Assembly: GCF_016909575.1 (NCBI RefSeq) | Contig: NZ_JAFBGA010000002.1 | Coordinates: forward strand, 496,001-560,000 | Reading direction: 5' to 3' | Length of the DNA stretch: 64,000 nt | Origin: Streptomyces sp. HB132 | Lineage (GTDB): Bacteria > Actinomycetota > Actinomycetes > Streptomycetales > Streptomycetaceae | Shown: piece by piece, positions 46,859-55,823 of the stretch | Numbering within the stretch: the stretch's first letter is position 1 | How the letters are laid out: every line of letters begins with the position of its first letter | Position numbers and translations under genes: made by a program | Notes under the pieces: generated by a model | Database searches by the model: none | Seen by the model: only the letters and a program-made list of their open reading frames with translations | What the model was told of the DNA's origin: nothing

Positions 46859-47770
46859 TCAGCTCAGCTGGGCCAGTGCCTCGGTGGCGATACGTTCGAA
46901 CACGTCCTGGTCCTGGGCGAAGTCGGAGTCCGGCACGGGCCAGTGGACGACGATCTCGGTGAAACCGAGGTCGAAGTGCGTTCCCGCGAAGTCCACGAAC
47001 GCGTCGAGCGACTGCAGGGGGCGGCCGGGGGTGAAGCCGGTGAGCAGGATCTTGTCCAGCTCCGACACATCCCGGCCGATCTTCTCGCAGGCCGCACCGA
47101 GCCGGGCGATCTGGCCGCGGATGGCTGCCACGGACTCCTCGGGGCTGCCGGTCCCGAACAATTTCGGATCACCCGTGGTCACCCACCCCTGGCCGTACCG
47201 CGCGGCGAGCCCGAGTCCGCGTGGTCCGGTCGCGGCGACCGCGAAGGGCAGCCGCGGGCGCTGTACACAGCCGGGGATGTTCCGGGCCTCGTTCGCGGCG
47301 TAGAACCGGCCCTCCTGCGTCACTGAGGGCTCCCGCAGCAGCCGGTCGAGCAGAGGGACGAACTCGTCGAAGTGGTCGGCGCGTTCACGTGGGGTCCACG
47401 GCTCCTCGGCACTCCCGCGCAGTGTGGTGGCGTCGAAGCCGCTGCCGCCGGCACCGATGCCGAGCGTGATCCGTCCGTCGGAGACGTCGTCCAGGGTGAT
47501 GAGGTCCTTGGCGAGCGTCACCGGGTGCCGGAAGTTGGGTGAGGTGACGAGCGTGCCCAGGCGCAGCCGCTCGGTCGCGGCGGCCGCTGCCGTCAGCGTC
47601 GGTACGGCTCCGAACCACGGGCCGTCGCGGAACGTCCGCCAGGCCAGGTGGTCGTAGGTGTACGCGGCGTGGAATCCCAGCTCCTCGGCGCGTACCCACA
47701 GCGGTCGGCCGCCGTCGTGCCAGCGGTGGATGGGCAGGATCACTGTGCTCAGTCGACGGGAGGAGGTCAT
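46859..47770 (-). CDS. F420-dependent LLM-class oxidoreductase
   Basis: A 303-residue luciferase-like (TIM-barrel) flavin/F420 enzyme. It shows the class features A-Y-T-Y-D-H-L, L-R-L-G-T-L-V-T-S, G-I-G-A-G and the K-D-L-I-T-L-D segment. Probably reduces or oxidises a small substrate with coenzyme F420, common in actinomycetes; substrate unknown. Divergent from the small gene at 47969, across 198 bp. Confidence 0.87.
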   Translation of the reverse strand: MTSSRRLSTVILPIHRWHDGGRPLWVRAEELGFHAAYTYDHLAWRTFRDGPWFGAVPTLTAAAAATERLRLGTLVTSPNFRHPVTLAKDLITLDDVSDGRITLGIGAGGSGFDATTLRGSAEEPWTPRERADHFDEFVPLLDRLLREPSVTQEGRFYAANEARNIPGCVQRPRLPFAVAATGPRGLGLAARYGQGWVTTGDPKLFGTGSPEESVAAIRGQIARLGAACEKIGRDVSELDKILLTGFTPGRPLQSLDAFVDFAGTHFDLGFTEIVVHWPVPDSDFAQDQDVFERIATEALAQLS

Positions 47771-47968
47771 GGCCACGACTCTACGGCGACGACGCCGTGG
47801 CATCGCCGACCACCCGAAACGGTGGGAACCACGTGCGGATCGCTGCCGGGAGCGGGTGGCAGTGGTTGCCGGGGTGCGGAGCCGGGGCGACGCTGGAGAG
47901 GAACCCGGCCGGCCCCGCCCGCGCGTGTGCACGGCACCGGGCGTGGTTCCCGGAAGGAATGAGTCGTC

Positions 47969-48259
47969 ATGAGGATGCTGCTCACCGCACAGATGGACAC
48001 CGAGACGGCGAACAGGGCGGCAGCCGACGGGACGATGTCCAAGATGATCGAGGAGATCGTCGAGCGGCTCAAGCCGGAAGCGGCGTACTTCACCGTCCAG
48101 AACGGTCAGCGCGGCTGCCTGATGGTGTTCGACATGCAGGACTCCGCCCGGATGCCCCCGCTCCTGGAGCCGCTGTTCCAGGCGGGTTCCAGGATCGACC
48201 TGCGGCCCGTCATGAACCTCGACGACCTGCGTGCGGGCCTCGGTGGCATGGAGCGCTGA
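47969..48259 (+). CDS. Small soluble protein of unknown function
   Basis: A 96-residue protein (M-R-M-L-L-T-A-Q-M-D-T-E... to G-G-M-E-R) with alternating helix and strand pattern reminiscent of the ferredoxin-like DUF3303/EthD group, but I cannot name a family. A GGAAGG ribosome site lies just before the ATG. It converges on kptA with 13 bp between stops. Confidence 0.75.
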   Translation: MRMLLTAQMDTETANRAAADGTMSKMIEEIVERLKPEAAYFTVQNGQRGCLMVFDMQDSARMPPLLEPLFQAGSRIDLRPVMNLDDLRAGLGGMER

Positions 48260-48272
48260 TCGCTGAGGCGCG

Positions 48273-48815
48273 TCATTCGCGCAGGCGGAGGTAGAGCGCC
48301 GGCACGGAGTCGGTGAGCCATACCCCGTTGGCGCTGACGTGGAAGTGGTGACCCGCCCGGTGCATGGCGCCCGCGTCGACGGCGAGGACGACCGGCGCGC
48401 CGCGCCGGGCGCCCACCCGGACCGCGGTCTCGCGGTCGGCCGAGAGGTGGACATGGTGACGGCTCATGGGCCGGAGCCCCTCGGTGCGGATGGCGTCCAG
48501 CACACGCGCCACGGTGCCGTGGTAGAGGTACGCGGGCGGCTCGGCCCGGGGCAGGTCGAGGTCCACGGTCACGGAGTGCCCTTGGTTCGCTCGGATCCGT
48601 CCGCCCTCCACTGCGAAGCGACGCTTGTCGTTGGTCGCCACGACGTGGTCGAGCTCGCCTCGGGTGATCGGGAACGCGTGCCGTGCGCAGGCGCGCAGCA
48701 ACTCGTCGACTGGCACCCACCCATTGGGGTCGAGACTGAGCCCGATCCTGGCGGGTTCGTGCCGCAGATGCTTCGAAAGGTACTTGGACACCTTGACGGT
48801 GCGTTGTTCGTTCAT
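48273..48815 (-). CDS. kptA: RNA 2'-phosphotransferase (Tpt1/KptA)
   Basis: A 180-residue enzyme that transfers an internal 2'-phosphate to NAD+ (in eukaryotes after tRNA ligation). The family pattern is clear: S-K-Y-L-S-K-H-L-R-H with the catalytic His/Arg at the start, then H-G-T near the middle and the NAD site with R-H-H-V-H-L-S. Its bacterial role, with no known 2'-phosphate RNA ligase here, is uncertain. ATG 48815 is used; an upstream ATG at 48851 is possible. Confidence 0.92.
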   Translation of the reverse strand: MNEQRTVKVSKYLSKHLRHEPARIGLSLDPNGWVPVDELLRACARHAFPITRGELDHVVATNDKRRFAVEGGRIRANQGHSVTVDLDLPRAEPPAYLYHGTVARVLDAIRTEGLRPMSRHHVHLSADRETAVRVGARRGAPVVLAVDAGAMHRAGHHFHVSANGVWLTDSVPALYLRLRE

Positions 48816-49167
48816 CCCGCCAGAGTGCGCGCGTCGCGTCCTCCCGTGCATGCCAATTTTGACCAGGCTTTGGAGACTCGTTGCCGACGGCAGGTTTGAT
48901 CCACAGCCAACTCAACTTATCCACAGAGGTGTTGGCCATTCTGTGGACAACTAGTGTGCCGATTAAGCGCTTTGCGCAAGTAGCTCTCGCTTGAGCCAAC
49001 TTGCGTATTTGCGAAAACTGTCCGTCACCCAAGGGTCGTGCACAGGAAGGGCTGTGGCGAAGTCCGCTGCGCCGCAGCCGTGTTGGCGCCGCCCGCTGCA
49101 CGGCCGAATCAACCCGCTGTCTGGGACGTTGTGTTGACGTAAAGGAAGGGCGCCGCCGCGGCACCGT
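48816..49167. promoter_or_regulatory. Intergenic region with two perfect DnaA boxes
   Basis: TTATCCACA at 48917-48925 and, on the other strand, TTGTCCACA at 48942-48950, both perfect, with a one-to-two-mismatch copy near 48897. Next to them lies an inverted pair CGCAAGT/ACTTGCG (48975-48981, 48999-49005). No gene is visible in this 352-bp stretch between kptA and the fusion gene. Confidence 0.65.
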
Positions 49168-50949
49168 TCAGAGCGGCAGCCTCAGTCGAGCGACGCCTCG
49201 TAGAATCCGAGGACTGATCCGCGACAGCAGCCGCGCACCATGAGCCTCAGGTGTCACCGGCACCACCGCCCGGTTGTGCACCACGGCGTCGAGAATCGCC
49301 CGAGCGACCTTTCCCGCAGGATAGTTGCGACGTCCGTAGAGCTGGGCAGCCCGTCCGCGAAGGCGCTGCTCCTCCGTCTCGTCGGCCCCGGCGAAGTGTG
49401 CCGTCCCGGTGATCCCGGTGTTGATGAGGCCCGGGCATATCGCGCTGACCCCGATCGACCGGTGGGCCAGTTCCGCGCGCAGGCACTCGCTGAGCATCAG
49501 CACAGCCGCCTTGGACGTGCTGTAGGCGGGCAGGGCGCGTGACGGCTGATAGGCGGCCGCGGAAGCGACGTTGACGATGTGGCCGCCCTGGCCCCGGTCT
49601 GCCATCTGCCTGCCGAAGACACGACAGCCGTGGATGACTCCCCACAGATTGACGTCGAGAACATTCCGCCAGTCCTCGCTCGTCGTGTCGAGGAAGGAAC
49701 CCGCAAGTCCGATACCGGCGTTGTTGACCAGGACGTCCACGACGCCCAACTCGGCGGCCACCTTCTCCGCGAGCTTCTCCATGGCCTGTTCGTCTCCGAC
49801 GTCCACCACCTCGCCCCACGCGGTGGGTGCGCCGATCAGTCGTGCGGTCCCCGCCGTCCGGGCAACGCCCTCCGCGTCGCGGTCCACGGCAACGACCCGC
49901 GCTCCCGCCTCCGCGAACGCCAGCGCCGTGGCGCGCCCGATGCCTGCTGCGGCACCCGTCACCAGCACCAACCGGCCGCCGAAACGCTGCGCGTGGGCGC
50001 CTTCGACCGTTGCGCCGGATACGCCGGTCGCAGTGGGATCATCCGCTCCGCCGGTTTCGCCCCCTTCGACGAACTCGCTGATCCAGGCGGCCAGCTGATC
50101 CGGCCTGGTGCGCGGGACCCAGTGCTTCGCCGGCAGAGCGCGGCGTACCAGCCGGGGCACCCACTGCTCCAGTTCGTCGTAGAGCGACGGAGACAGGAAG
50201 GCGTCGCCGGTCGGTGTGATCAACTGCACCGGCACATGAGCACGCGCGTCCGGGCGAGGCCGACGCAGGCGGGCCCGGACGTTGTCACGGTAGAGCCAGG
50301 CTCCGTGCGCCGCGTCCTGAGGGAGGGACGTCGTCGGATACCCGTCCGCGGGCACCTTTTCCATCAGCCGCAGGATGCGTGGCCACTGCCTGCCGAGTAC
50401 GCCGCGCCAGGCCATCTCGGGCAGAACCGGCGTGTGCAGGGCGTACACGTACCAGGACTTGGCGCCCTGGCCGAGCAGCTGTCCCACGCGACGCGGGCTC
50501 GGGTGGGACAGCCGTCCTTTGATCCAGTGCCCGAAATGGTCGAGGGACGGGCCTGACATCGAGGTGAACGAGGCGATGCGGCCCTTGGTGCGCTCGACCG
50601 TCGCGAATTCCCAGGACTGGACCGACCCCCAGTCGTGGCCGACCACATGGACCGGCCGGTCCGGGCTCACGGCGTCCACGACGGCGAGGAAGTCGTCGGT
50701 CAGCTTCTCCAGCGTGAAGCCGCCGCGCAGCGGCGCGGGTGCCGTCGACCTGCCGTGTCCGCGGACGTCGTAGAGAACCACATGCCACCGCTCCGCCAGT
50801 CGTCCGGCGACCTCGGACCAGACCTCCTTGCTGTCCGGATAGCCGTGCACCAGCACGATCGTCGGCTGTGTCGCATCGCCCAACTCGGCCACACACAGCT
50901 CGATCCCGCCCGTACGTACCCAGCGCTCACGCGCGCTTCGCAGCTCCAC
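49168..50949 (-). CDS. Alpha/beta-hydrolase fused to short-chain dehydrogenase
   Basis: A 593-residue two-enzyme protein. Residues about 10-300 are an alpha/beta hydrolase with H-G-Y-P-D-S and the nucleophile elbow G-H-D106-W-G; an Asp nucleophile is typical of epoxide hydrolases and dehalogenases. A short linker leads to an SDR domain (about 325-590) with T331-G-A-A-A-G-I-G338 for NAD(P)H and Y476-S-T-S-K480 as catalytic pair. It may open an epoxide and oxidise or reduce the product in one chain; the substrate is unknown. GTG 50949 has GAGGAGGCGGC before it. Confidence 0.88.
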   Translation of the reverse strand: MELRSARERWVRTGGIELCVAELGDATQPTIVLVHGYPDSKEVWSEVAGRLAERWHVVLYDVRGHGRSTAPAPLRGGFTLEKLTDDFLAVVDAVSPDRPVHVVGHDWGSVQSWEFATVERTKGRIASFTSMSGPSLDHFGHWIKGRLSHPSPRRVGQLLGQGAKSWYVYALHTPVLPEMAWRGVLGRQWPRILRLMEKVPADGYPTTSLPQDAAHGAWLYRDNVRARLRRPRPDARAHVPVQLITPTGDAFLSPSLYDELEQWVPRLVRRALPAKHWVPRTRPDQLAAWISEFVEGGETGGADDPTATGVSGATVEGAHAQRFGGRLVLVTGAAAGIGRATALAFAEAGARVVAVDRDAEGVARTAGTARLIGAPTAWGEVVDVGDEQAMEKLAEKVAAELGVVDVLVNNAGIGLAGSFLDTTSEDWRNVLDVNLWGVIHGCRVFGRQMADRGQGGHIVNVASAAAYQPSRALPAYSTSKAAVLMLSECLRAELAHRSIGVSAICPGLINTGITGTAHFAGADETEEQRLRGRAAQLYGRRNYPAGKVARAILDAVVHNRAVVPVTPEAHGARLLSRISPRILRGVARLRLPL

Positions 50950-51288
50950 GCCGCCTCCTCGTCCAGTGCCGGCGTCGCGGTACGCGTCCGTAACGTGGCA
51001 CCGCTGAATGTGGCAACCGACCCGCGGCCGCGTCAAGGGATGGCCCGCACCTGTGGACAACGCCATGTGGACAAGCCTGCGCGGGACGTTCGGACGGTCG
51101 GCCCCCGCACGCCGGACGGGCCGGCGTCGCGGCCCGCGCCCCGGGCGGCGCCCCACCGGTCGTGCGCCGCGGGCCTCCTCCCTCGTGGGGTCCCCCTACG
51201 GGCCCGTACGCCTCGAGTCGGACGTCGATACAACCGTCTGGTCTGACGACTCCTGTCGGTGCGCGCCATTACCTTCGAAGACGTGACT
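50950..51288. promoter_or_regulatory. Divergent promoter region with two DnaA boxes
   Basis: Two perfect TGTGGACAA (TTGTCCACA on the minus strand) at 51052-51060 and 51066-51074, 14 bp apart in the same orientation. The remaining 250 bp, between the fusion gene and the ABC operon, show no gene and must carry both promoters. Confidence 0.65.
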
Positions 51289-52302
51289 GTGATCGCAACC
51301 GAAAGCCTGAGCAAGCGGTTCCCGAGGGTGACCGCGCTTGACCGGCTCTCCTTGGACATCGGACCGGGCGTAACCGGCCTGGTGGGTTCCAACGGGGCCG
51401 GCAAGTCCACGTTGATCAAGATCCTGCTGGGTCTGTCCCCCGCCACCGAAGGCCGGGCCGCGGTGCTCGGGCTCGATGTCGCCACCGAAGGCGCCGCGAT
51501 CCGGGAACGGGTCGGGTACATGCCCGAACACGACTGCCTGCCGCCCGACGTCTCGGCGACCGAGTTCGTCGTCCACATGGCGCGGATGTCCGGACTGCCG
51601 CCGACCGCGGCGCGTGAGCGCACCGCGGACACCCTGCGGCACGTCGGTCTCTACGAGGAGCGCTACCGCCCGATCGGCGGTTACTCGACCGGAATGAAGC
51701 AACGGGTCAAGCTGGCCCAGGCTCTGGTCCACGACCCGAAGTTGGTCCTTCTCGACGAGCCGACCAACGGGCTGGACCCGGTCGGCCGTGACGAGATGCT
51801 CGGTCTGATCCGCCGCGTCCACACCGATTTCGGCATCTCCGTGCTGGTCACCTCCCACCTCCTGGGAGAACTCGAGCGGACCTGCGACCACGTCGTCGTC
51901 ATCGACGGGGGCGCGCTGCTGCGTTCCAGCTCGACCAGCGACTTCACGAAGACCACCACGACGCTGGCGGTCGAGGTGACCGACAGCGACACCCACCCCG
52001 ACGGCACGGACGCCCTGCGCAAGGTCCTCACCGGAGCCGGGACGAAGCTCGTGGGGCATGACGGACTCGACGCCGAAGGGCTGCCGGGCGCGGGTCACAT
52101 CCTCCTGGTGGAGGCTACGGGCGAAGAGACCTACGACCTGGTCCGCGACAGCGTCGCCGAGCTCGGGCTGGGGCTTATCCGGATGGAACAGCGACGTCAC
52201 CGCATCGCCGAGGTCTTCCGCGCCCAGGAGGCGCCCCAGGCGGCTCCGGCCGCGGCAGCCGGTGTCGGACAGGAGAAGGGGAGCGGTCAGGATGAGCACT
52301 GA
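51289..52302 (+). CDS. ABC-2 exporter ATPase subunit (first)
   Basis: A cytosolic ATPase of about 337 residues with Walker A G-S-N-G-A-G-K-S-T, the S-T-G-M-K-Q-R-V-K-L-A-Q signature, and L-L-D-E-P-T-N-G-L-D. A polar C-terminal extension includes an Ala/Pro/Gln-rich tail. GTG 51289 starts just before the conserved segment; an upstream GTG 51259 is possible. It overlaps the permease gene by 11 bp. Likely substrates of such pairs are drugs, lipids or peptides. Confidence 0.88.
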   Translation: MIATESLSKRFPRVTALDRLSLDIGPGVTGLVGSNGAGKSTLIKILLGLSPATEGRAAVLGLDVATEGAAIRERVGYMPEHDCLPPDVSATEFVVHMARMSGLPPTAARERTADTLRHVGLYEERYRPIGGYSTGMKQRVKLAQALVHDPKLVLLDEPTNGLDPVGRDEMLGLIRRVHTDFGISVLVTSHLLGELERTCDHVVVIDGGALLRSSSTSDFTKTTTTLAVEVTDSDTHPDGTDALRKVLTGAGTKLVGHDGLDAEGLPGAGHILLVEATGEETYDLVRDSVAELGLGLIRMEQRRHRIAEVFRAQEAPQAAPAAAAGVGQEKGSGQDEH

Positions 52303-53200
52303 GACCGGAACCGTGGCCGGGAGCGACAGCTCCCGCATCCACAACATCGGATACCGCTCCTACGACGGTGTCCGGCTGGGCCGGGCCTACGCCCGGCGCT
52401 CGCTCTACTCGCAGTCCCTGCGGGGCTCGTTCGGGCTGGGCAGGTCCGCCAAGTCCAAGGTGCTGCCGATGCTCCTGTGCGGGGTGATGTGCCTCGTGGC
52501 GCTGATCCTCGTCGCGGTCGCCATCGCCACCCCCAACATGACGAAGCTCCCGATCAAGTACACGGACTTCGCCATCTACCTGCAGGCCGTGATCGGGCTC
52601 TTCATCGCCTCCCAGGCCCCGCAGTCCGTGTCCAGGGACCTCCGCTTCAAGAGCGTGCCCCTGTACTTCTCGCGCCCGATCGAGCGGGTCGACTACGTGC
52701 TCGCGAAGTTCGCGGCCATGGCGTCGGCCCTGCTCATCCTCACCGGGCTGCCCCTCGTCATCCTCTACGCGGGCTCGTTGCTCGCGAAGTTCGACTTCGC
52801 CGACCAGACCAAGGGCTTCGGGCAGGGGCTGGTCTCCGTGGCACTGCTCTCCGTGCTCTTCGCCGGGCTGGGTCTGGTCGTCGCCGCTCTGACACCGCGA
52901 CGTGGCTTCGGGGTCGCCGCGGTGATCGCCGTACTGACCATCACCTACGGCGCGGTGTCCACGGTCCAGGCCATCGCCTGGCAGACGGACTCGGCCGATG
53001 CCGTCACGTGGCTGGGGCTGTTCTCTCCGATCACGCTGATCGACGGGGTGCAGACCGCGTTCCTCGGTGCCTCCTCCGCCTTCCCGGGGGGTGGAGGACC
53101 CGGAGCCGCCGCCGGCGTGGTCTACCTGATCGTTGTTCTCGCGCTCGTCGCCGGCTCGTACGCCGTACTGATGCGCCGCTACCGGAGGGTCGGGCTGTGA
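52292..53200 (+). CDS. ABC-2 exporter permease subunit (first)
   Basis: A 302-residue membrane protein with six hydrophobic segments, preceded by a 60-residue cytoplasmic N-terminus (G-Y-R-S-Y-D-G-V-R-L-G-R). The ATG overlaps the end of the preceding ATPase gene, and its stop overlaps the next ATPase GTG (GTGA), so the operon is translationally coupled. Pairs with one or both neighbouring ATPases. Confidence 0.87.
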   Translation: MSTETGTVAGSDSSRIHNIGYRSYDGVRLGRAYARRSLYSQSLRGSFGLGRSAKSKVLPMLLCGVMCLVALILVAVAIATPNMTKLPIKYTDFAIYLQAVIGLFIASQAPQSVSRDLRFKSVPLYFSRPIERVDYVLAKFAAMASALLILTGLPLVILYAGSLLAKFDFADQTKGFGQGLVSVALLSVLFAGLGLVVAALTPRRGFGVAAVIAVLTITYGAVSTVQAIAWQTDSADAVTWLGLFSPITLIDGVQTAFLGASSAFPGGGGPGAAAGVVYLIVVLALVAGSYAVLMRRYRRVGL

Positions 53201-54108
53201 CCACCATCGAGATCGACCACACCTCCCGCTGGTTCGGCAACGTGGTCGCCGTCAACGACGTGAGCATGACCGTGGGGCCCGGAGTCACCGGGCTGCTCGG
53301 CCCCAACGGAGCCGGCAAGTCCACGCTGATCAACATGATGGCCGGGTTCCTGGCGCCGTCGACCGGCAGGGTCACGCTCGACGGCACACAGATCTGGCGC
53401 AACGAAGCGGTCTACCGGGCGATCGGGATCGTGCCGGAGAGGGAGGGCATGTACGACTTCCTGACCGGCCGCGAGTTCGTCGTCGCCAACGCCGAGCTGC
53501 ACGGACTGGGCGACGCGGCCGCGCACAAGGCCCTGGCCACGGTCGAGATGGAGTACGCGCAGGACCGCAAGATCTCGACGTACAGCAAGGGCATGCGCCA
53601 GCGGGTGAAGATGGCGTCCGCGCTGGTCCACGACCCCTCGGTGCTGCTCCTCGACGAGCCGTTCAACGGCATGGACCCGCGGCAGCGGATGCAGCTCATG
53701 GAGCTGCTGCGCCGGATGGGCGCGGAAGGCCGCACGGTGCTCTTCTCCTCCCACATCCTGGAGGAGGTCGAGCAGCTCGCCTCGCACATCGAGGTGATCG
53801 TGGCGGGCCGCCACGCCGCGTCCGGTGACTTCCGGAAGATCCGCCGGCTGATGACGGACCGGCCGCACCGCTACCTCGTCCGGTCCAGCGACGACCGTGC
53901 ACTCGCCGCGGCGCTCATCGCGGATCCCTCGACGGCGGGGATCGAGGTCGACGTGACGGATCGGGCGCTGCGCGTCCAGGCGGTCGACTTCGGACGCTTC
54001 ACCACGCTGCTGCCGAAGGTCGCCCGCGAACACGGCATCCGGTTGCTCACCGTCTCCCCGTCCGACGAGTCCCTCGAATCGGTCTTTTCCTATCTCGTAG
54101 CGGCCTGA
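53197..54108 (+). CDS. ABC-2 exporter ATPase subunit (second)
   Basis: A 303-residue ATPase with G-P-N-G-A-G-K-S-T, a K-G-M-R-Q-R-V-K signature and L-L-D-E-P-F-N-G-M-D-P. It is homologous to the first ATPase, about 25-35 percent alike by eye. GTG start overlapping the permease stop by GTGA. Part of the same four-gene operon. Confidence 0.88.
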   Translation: MTTIEIDHTSRWFGNVVAVNDVSMTVGPGVTGLLGPNGAGKSTLINMMAGFLAPSTGRVTLDGTQIWRNEAVYRAIGIVPEREGMYDFLTGREFVVANAELHGLGDAAAHKALATVEMEYAQDRKISTYSKGMRQRVKMASALVHDPSVLLLDEPFNGMDPRQRMQLMELLRRMGAEGRTVLFSSHILEEVEQLASHIEVIVAGRHAASGDFRKIRRLMTDRPHRYLVRSSDDRALAAALIADPSTAGIEVDVTDRALRVQAVDFGRFTTLLPKVAREHGIRLLTVSPSDESLESVFSYLVAA

Positions 54109-54138
54109 GTAGTGGCCTGAAAGGAGCTGTGAAGCGTC

Positions 54139-54858
54139 ATGTACGACCCCACAGTCGCCCGGCTCACCTACCGGGCCCTGCTCGGCCGGCGCCGGGCCGC
54201 CATCCTGTTCGTCCTGCCGGTGCTGCTGGTGGCCATCGCCGTCGCGGTGCGGGCCTTCGCCGGTGCCGACGACGGTGTGGCCTCCGGCGTGCTGGGCGGG
54301 TTCGCCATCGCCACGATGGTCCCGCTCATCGGTGTCATCGCGGGCACCGGTGCCATCGGGCCCGAGATCGATGACGGCTCGATCGTCTATCTGCTGGCCA
54401 AGCCGGTGAAGCGGCCCACGATCATCTTCACCAAGCTGATCGTCGCCATCGCGGTGACGATGCTCTTCTCGGCGCTGCCCACGCTGATCGCGGGCTTCAT
54501 CCTCAACGGCAACGGCGGCCAGATCGCCGTGGCGTACACGATCGCGGCCCTGGTCGCCTCGATCGCGTACAGCGCGCTGTTCCTGCTGCTCGGAACGGTC
54601 AGCAGGCACGCGGTGGTCTTCGGCCTGGTCTACGCGCTGGTGTGGGAGGCGCTCTTCGGCAGTCTGGTGCCGGGGGCCAGGACGCTCAGCGTGCAGCAGT
54701 GGTCCCTGTCGGTCGCCGAGAAGGTCGCCGGAGAGGGCATGGTCACCTCGGACGTGGGCCTGCCGCTCGCGACCGTCCTGCTGGCCGGTGTCACGGTCGT
54801 GGCCACCTGGTATGCGGGTCAGAAGCTGCGGGCGCTGAAGCTCGCCGGCGAGGAGTGA
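54139..54858 (+). CDS. ABC-2 exporter permease subunit (second)
   Basis: A 239-residue protein with six hydrophobic helices and the short loop G-A-I-G-P-E-I-D-D-G-S-I-V-Y-L-L typical of ABC-2 permeases of the NosY type. Completes the ATPase-permease-ATPase-permease operon, followed by a strong terminator. AAGGAG ribosome site. Confidence 0.87.
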   Translation: MYDPTVARLTYRALLGRRRAAILFVLPVLLVAIAVAVRAFAGADDGVASGVLGGFAIATMVPLIGVIAGTGAIGPEIDDGSIVYLLAKPVKRPTIIFTKLIVAIAVTMLFSALPTLIAGFILNGNGGQIAVAYTIAALVASIAYSALFLLLGTVSRHAVVFGLVYALVWEALFGSLVPGARTLSVQQWSLSVAEKVAGEGMVTSDVGLPLATVLLAGVTVVATWYAGQKLRALKLAGEE

Positions 54859-54871
54859 GAACCGACGCCGT

Positions 54872-54900
54872 GCAACCCCCGCCCCTCGGGCGGGGGTTGC
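54872..54900 (+). terminator. Terminator of the ABC operon
   Basis: A 13-bp stem (54872-54884 with 54888-54900) with a 3-nt loop, 14 bp after the last permease stop. Confidence 0.88.
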
Positions 54901-55133
54901 TCCACGTGCGCGAGCGGCCCGCGTGACGGTGCGCTTATCGGCTCGTTGTACAGGGCGCGTGGAGGCAACTGGAATCCGTGGCGTCGAGCTTTCGTGAATT
55001 CGGGGAATGCCGGCATCGGTGGGGCAGTGCCCGCCGGCCGGTCATCGAGCAAGTGGCAACCGTGAGCGCCCTCCACCCCCGCAGCCCGGGGACAGGGCCG
55101 TCCTTGCCGTTCCCGCGCACGAAAGGCACACCC

Positions 55134-55823
55134 ATGCCCACCGAAGTCGCCCTGCTCGAATCCCGCGCTCTCCGGGCCGAGCGGATGGGGCGCGTCGAAG
55201 CTCTGGACAAGGTCAAGAGCCTTGTCATGCTCCCCGATGGAATTCACCTCCGCACGGAGGAGGTGGCCCGTTACTTCGAAGTATCCACAGAGGTCGTCAA
55301 GAAAGTGACGCAGCGGCACCGAACCGAGGTGGCGGAGAACGGGCTCAGGCTGCTGCGCGGCGCTGAGCTGCGCGCCTTCCATGGGGACATGGTGTCCCTA
55401 TGGGGCGGTGAGCTGGGCGAGAGTTATCCACAGGCGGCCACGCAGCTTACGCTCTACACCCGCAGGACCGTCCTCAACGTCGCCATGCTTCTTCGCGACA
55501 GCGACATCGCTCGTAGCGTCCGGACCCGGCTCCTCGACGTCGAGGAGGATCTCCGGACGTCGTACGTCTCCCTCGAACGGCGTGTCACCCGTATCGAGGA
55601 CTGCCTCCTCGGTGTGGGAAACGCACTTCAGGAGCTCGGCCCCGTGCTGGTGCGGATGTCGCAACGGCTGGACTCCCTCGACAGGAAGCTCGACGTCACG
55701 CATCAGCTCGTCGGTGCCATCAGCCTCCGGCTCACCGACGTCTCGCAGGATGTCGTCCGGCTCGATGCGCGCATGGATGACCTCGCTGAGAGCCTGAGGG
55801 AGATGAGCCGCCGCACAGGCTGA
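55134..55823 (+). CDS. Phage-antirepressor-like HTH protein with coiled-coil tail
   Basis: A 229-residue soluble protein. Residues about 35-75 (L-R-T-E-E-V-A-R-Y-F-E-V-S-T-E-V-V-K-K-V) resemble the ORF6N/Rha-type DNA-binding segment. A conserved L-Y-T-R-R-T-V-L-N-V-A-M-L-L block matches bacterial relatives of phage antirepressors. The C-terminal 70 residues are a heptad-rich coiled coil. GAAAGG ribosome site before ATG 55134. The coding sequence contains a perfect DnaA box at 55424-55432. No phage genes are near, so it is a chromosomal regulator or remnant; function unknown. Confidence 0.6.
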   Translation: MPTEVALLESRALRAERMGRVEALDKVKSLVMLPDGIHLRTEEVARYFEVSTEVVKKVTQRHRTEVAENGLRLLRGAELRAFHGDMVSLWGGELGESYPQAATQLTLYTRRTVLNVAMLLRDSDIARSVRTRLLDVEEDLRTSYVSLERRVTRIEDCLLGVGNALQELGPVLVRMSQRLDSLDRKLDVTHQLVGAISLRLTDVSQDVVRLDARMDDLAESLREMSRRTG

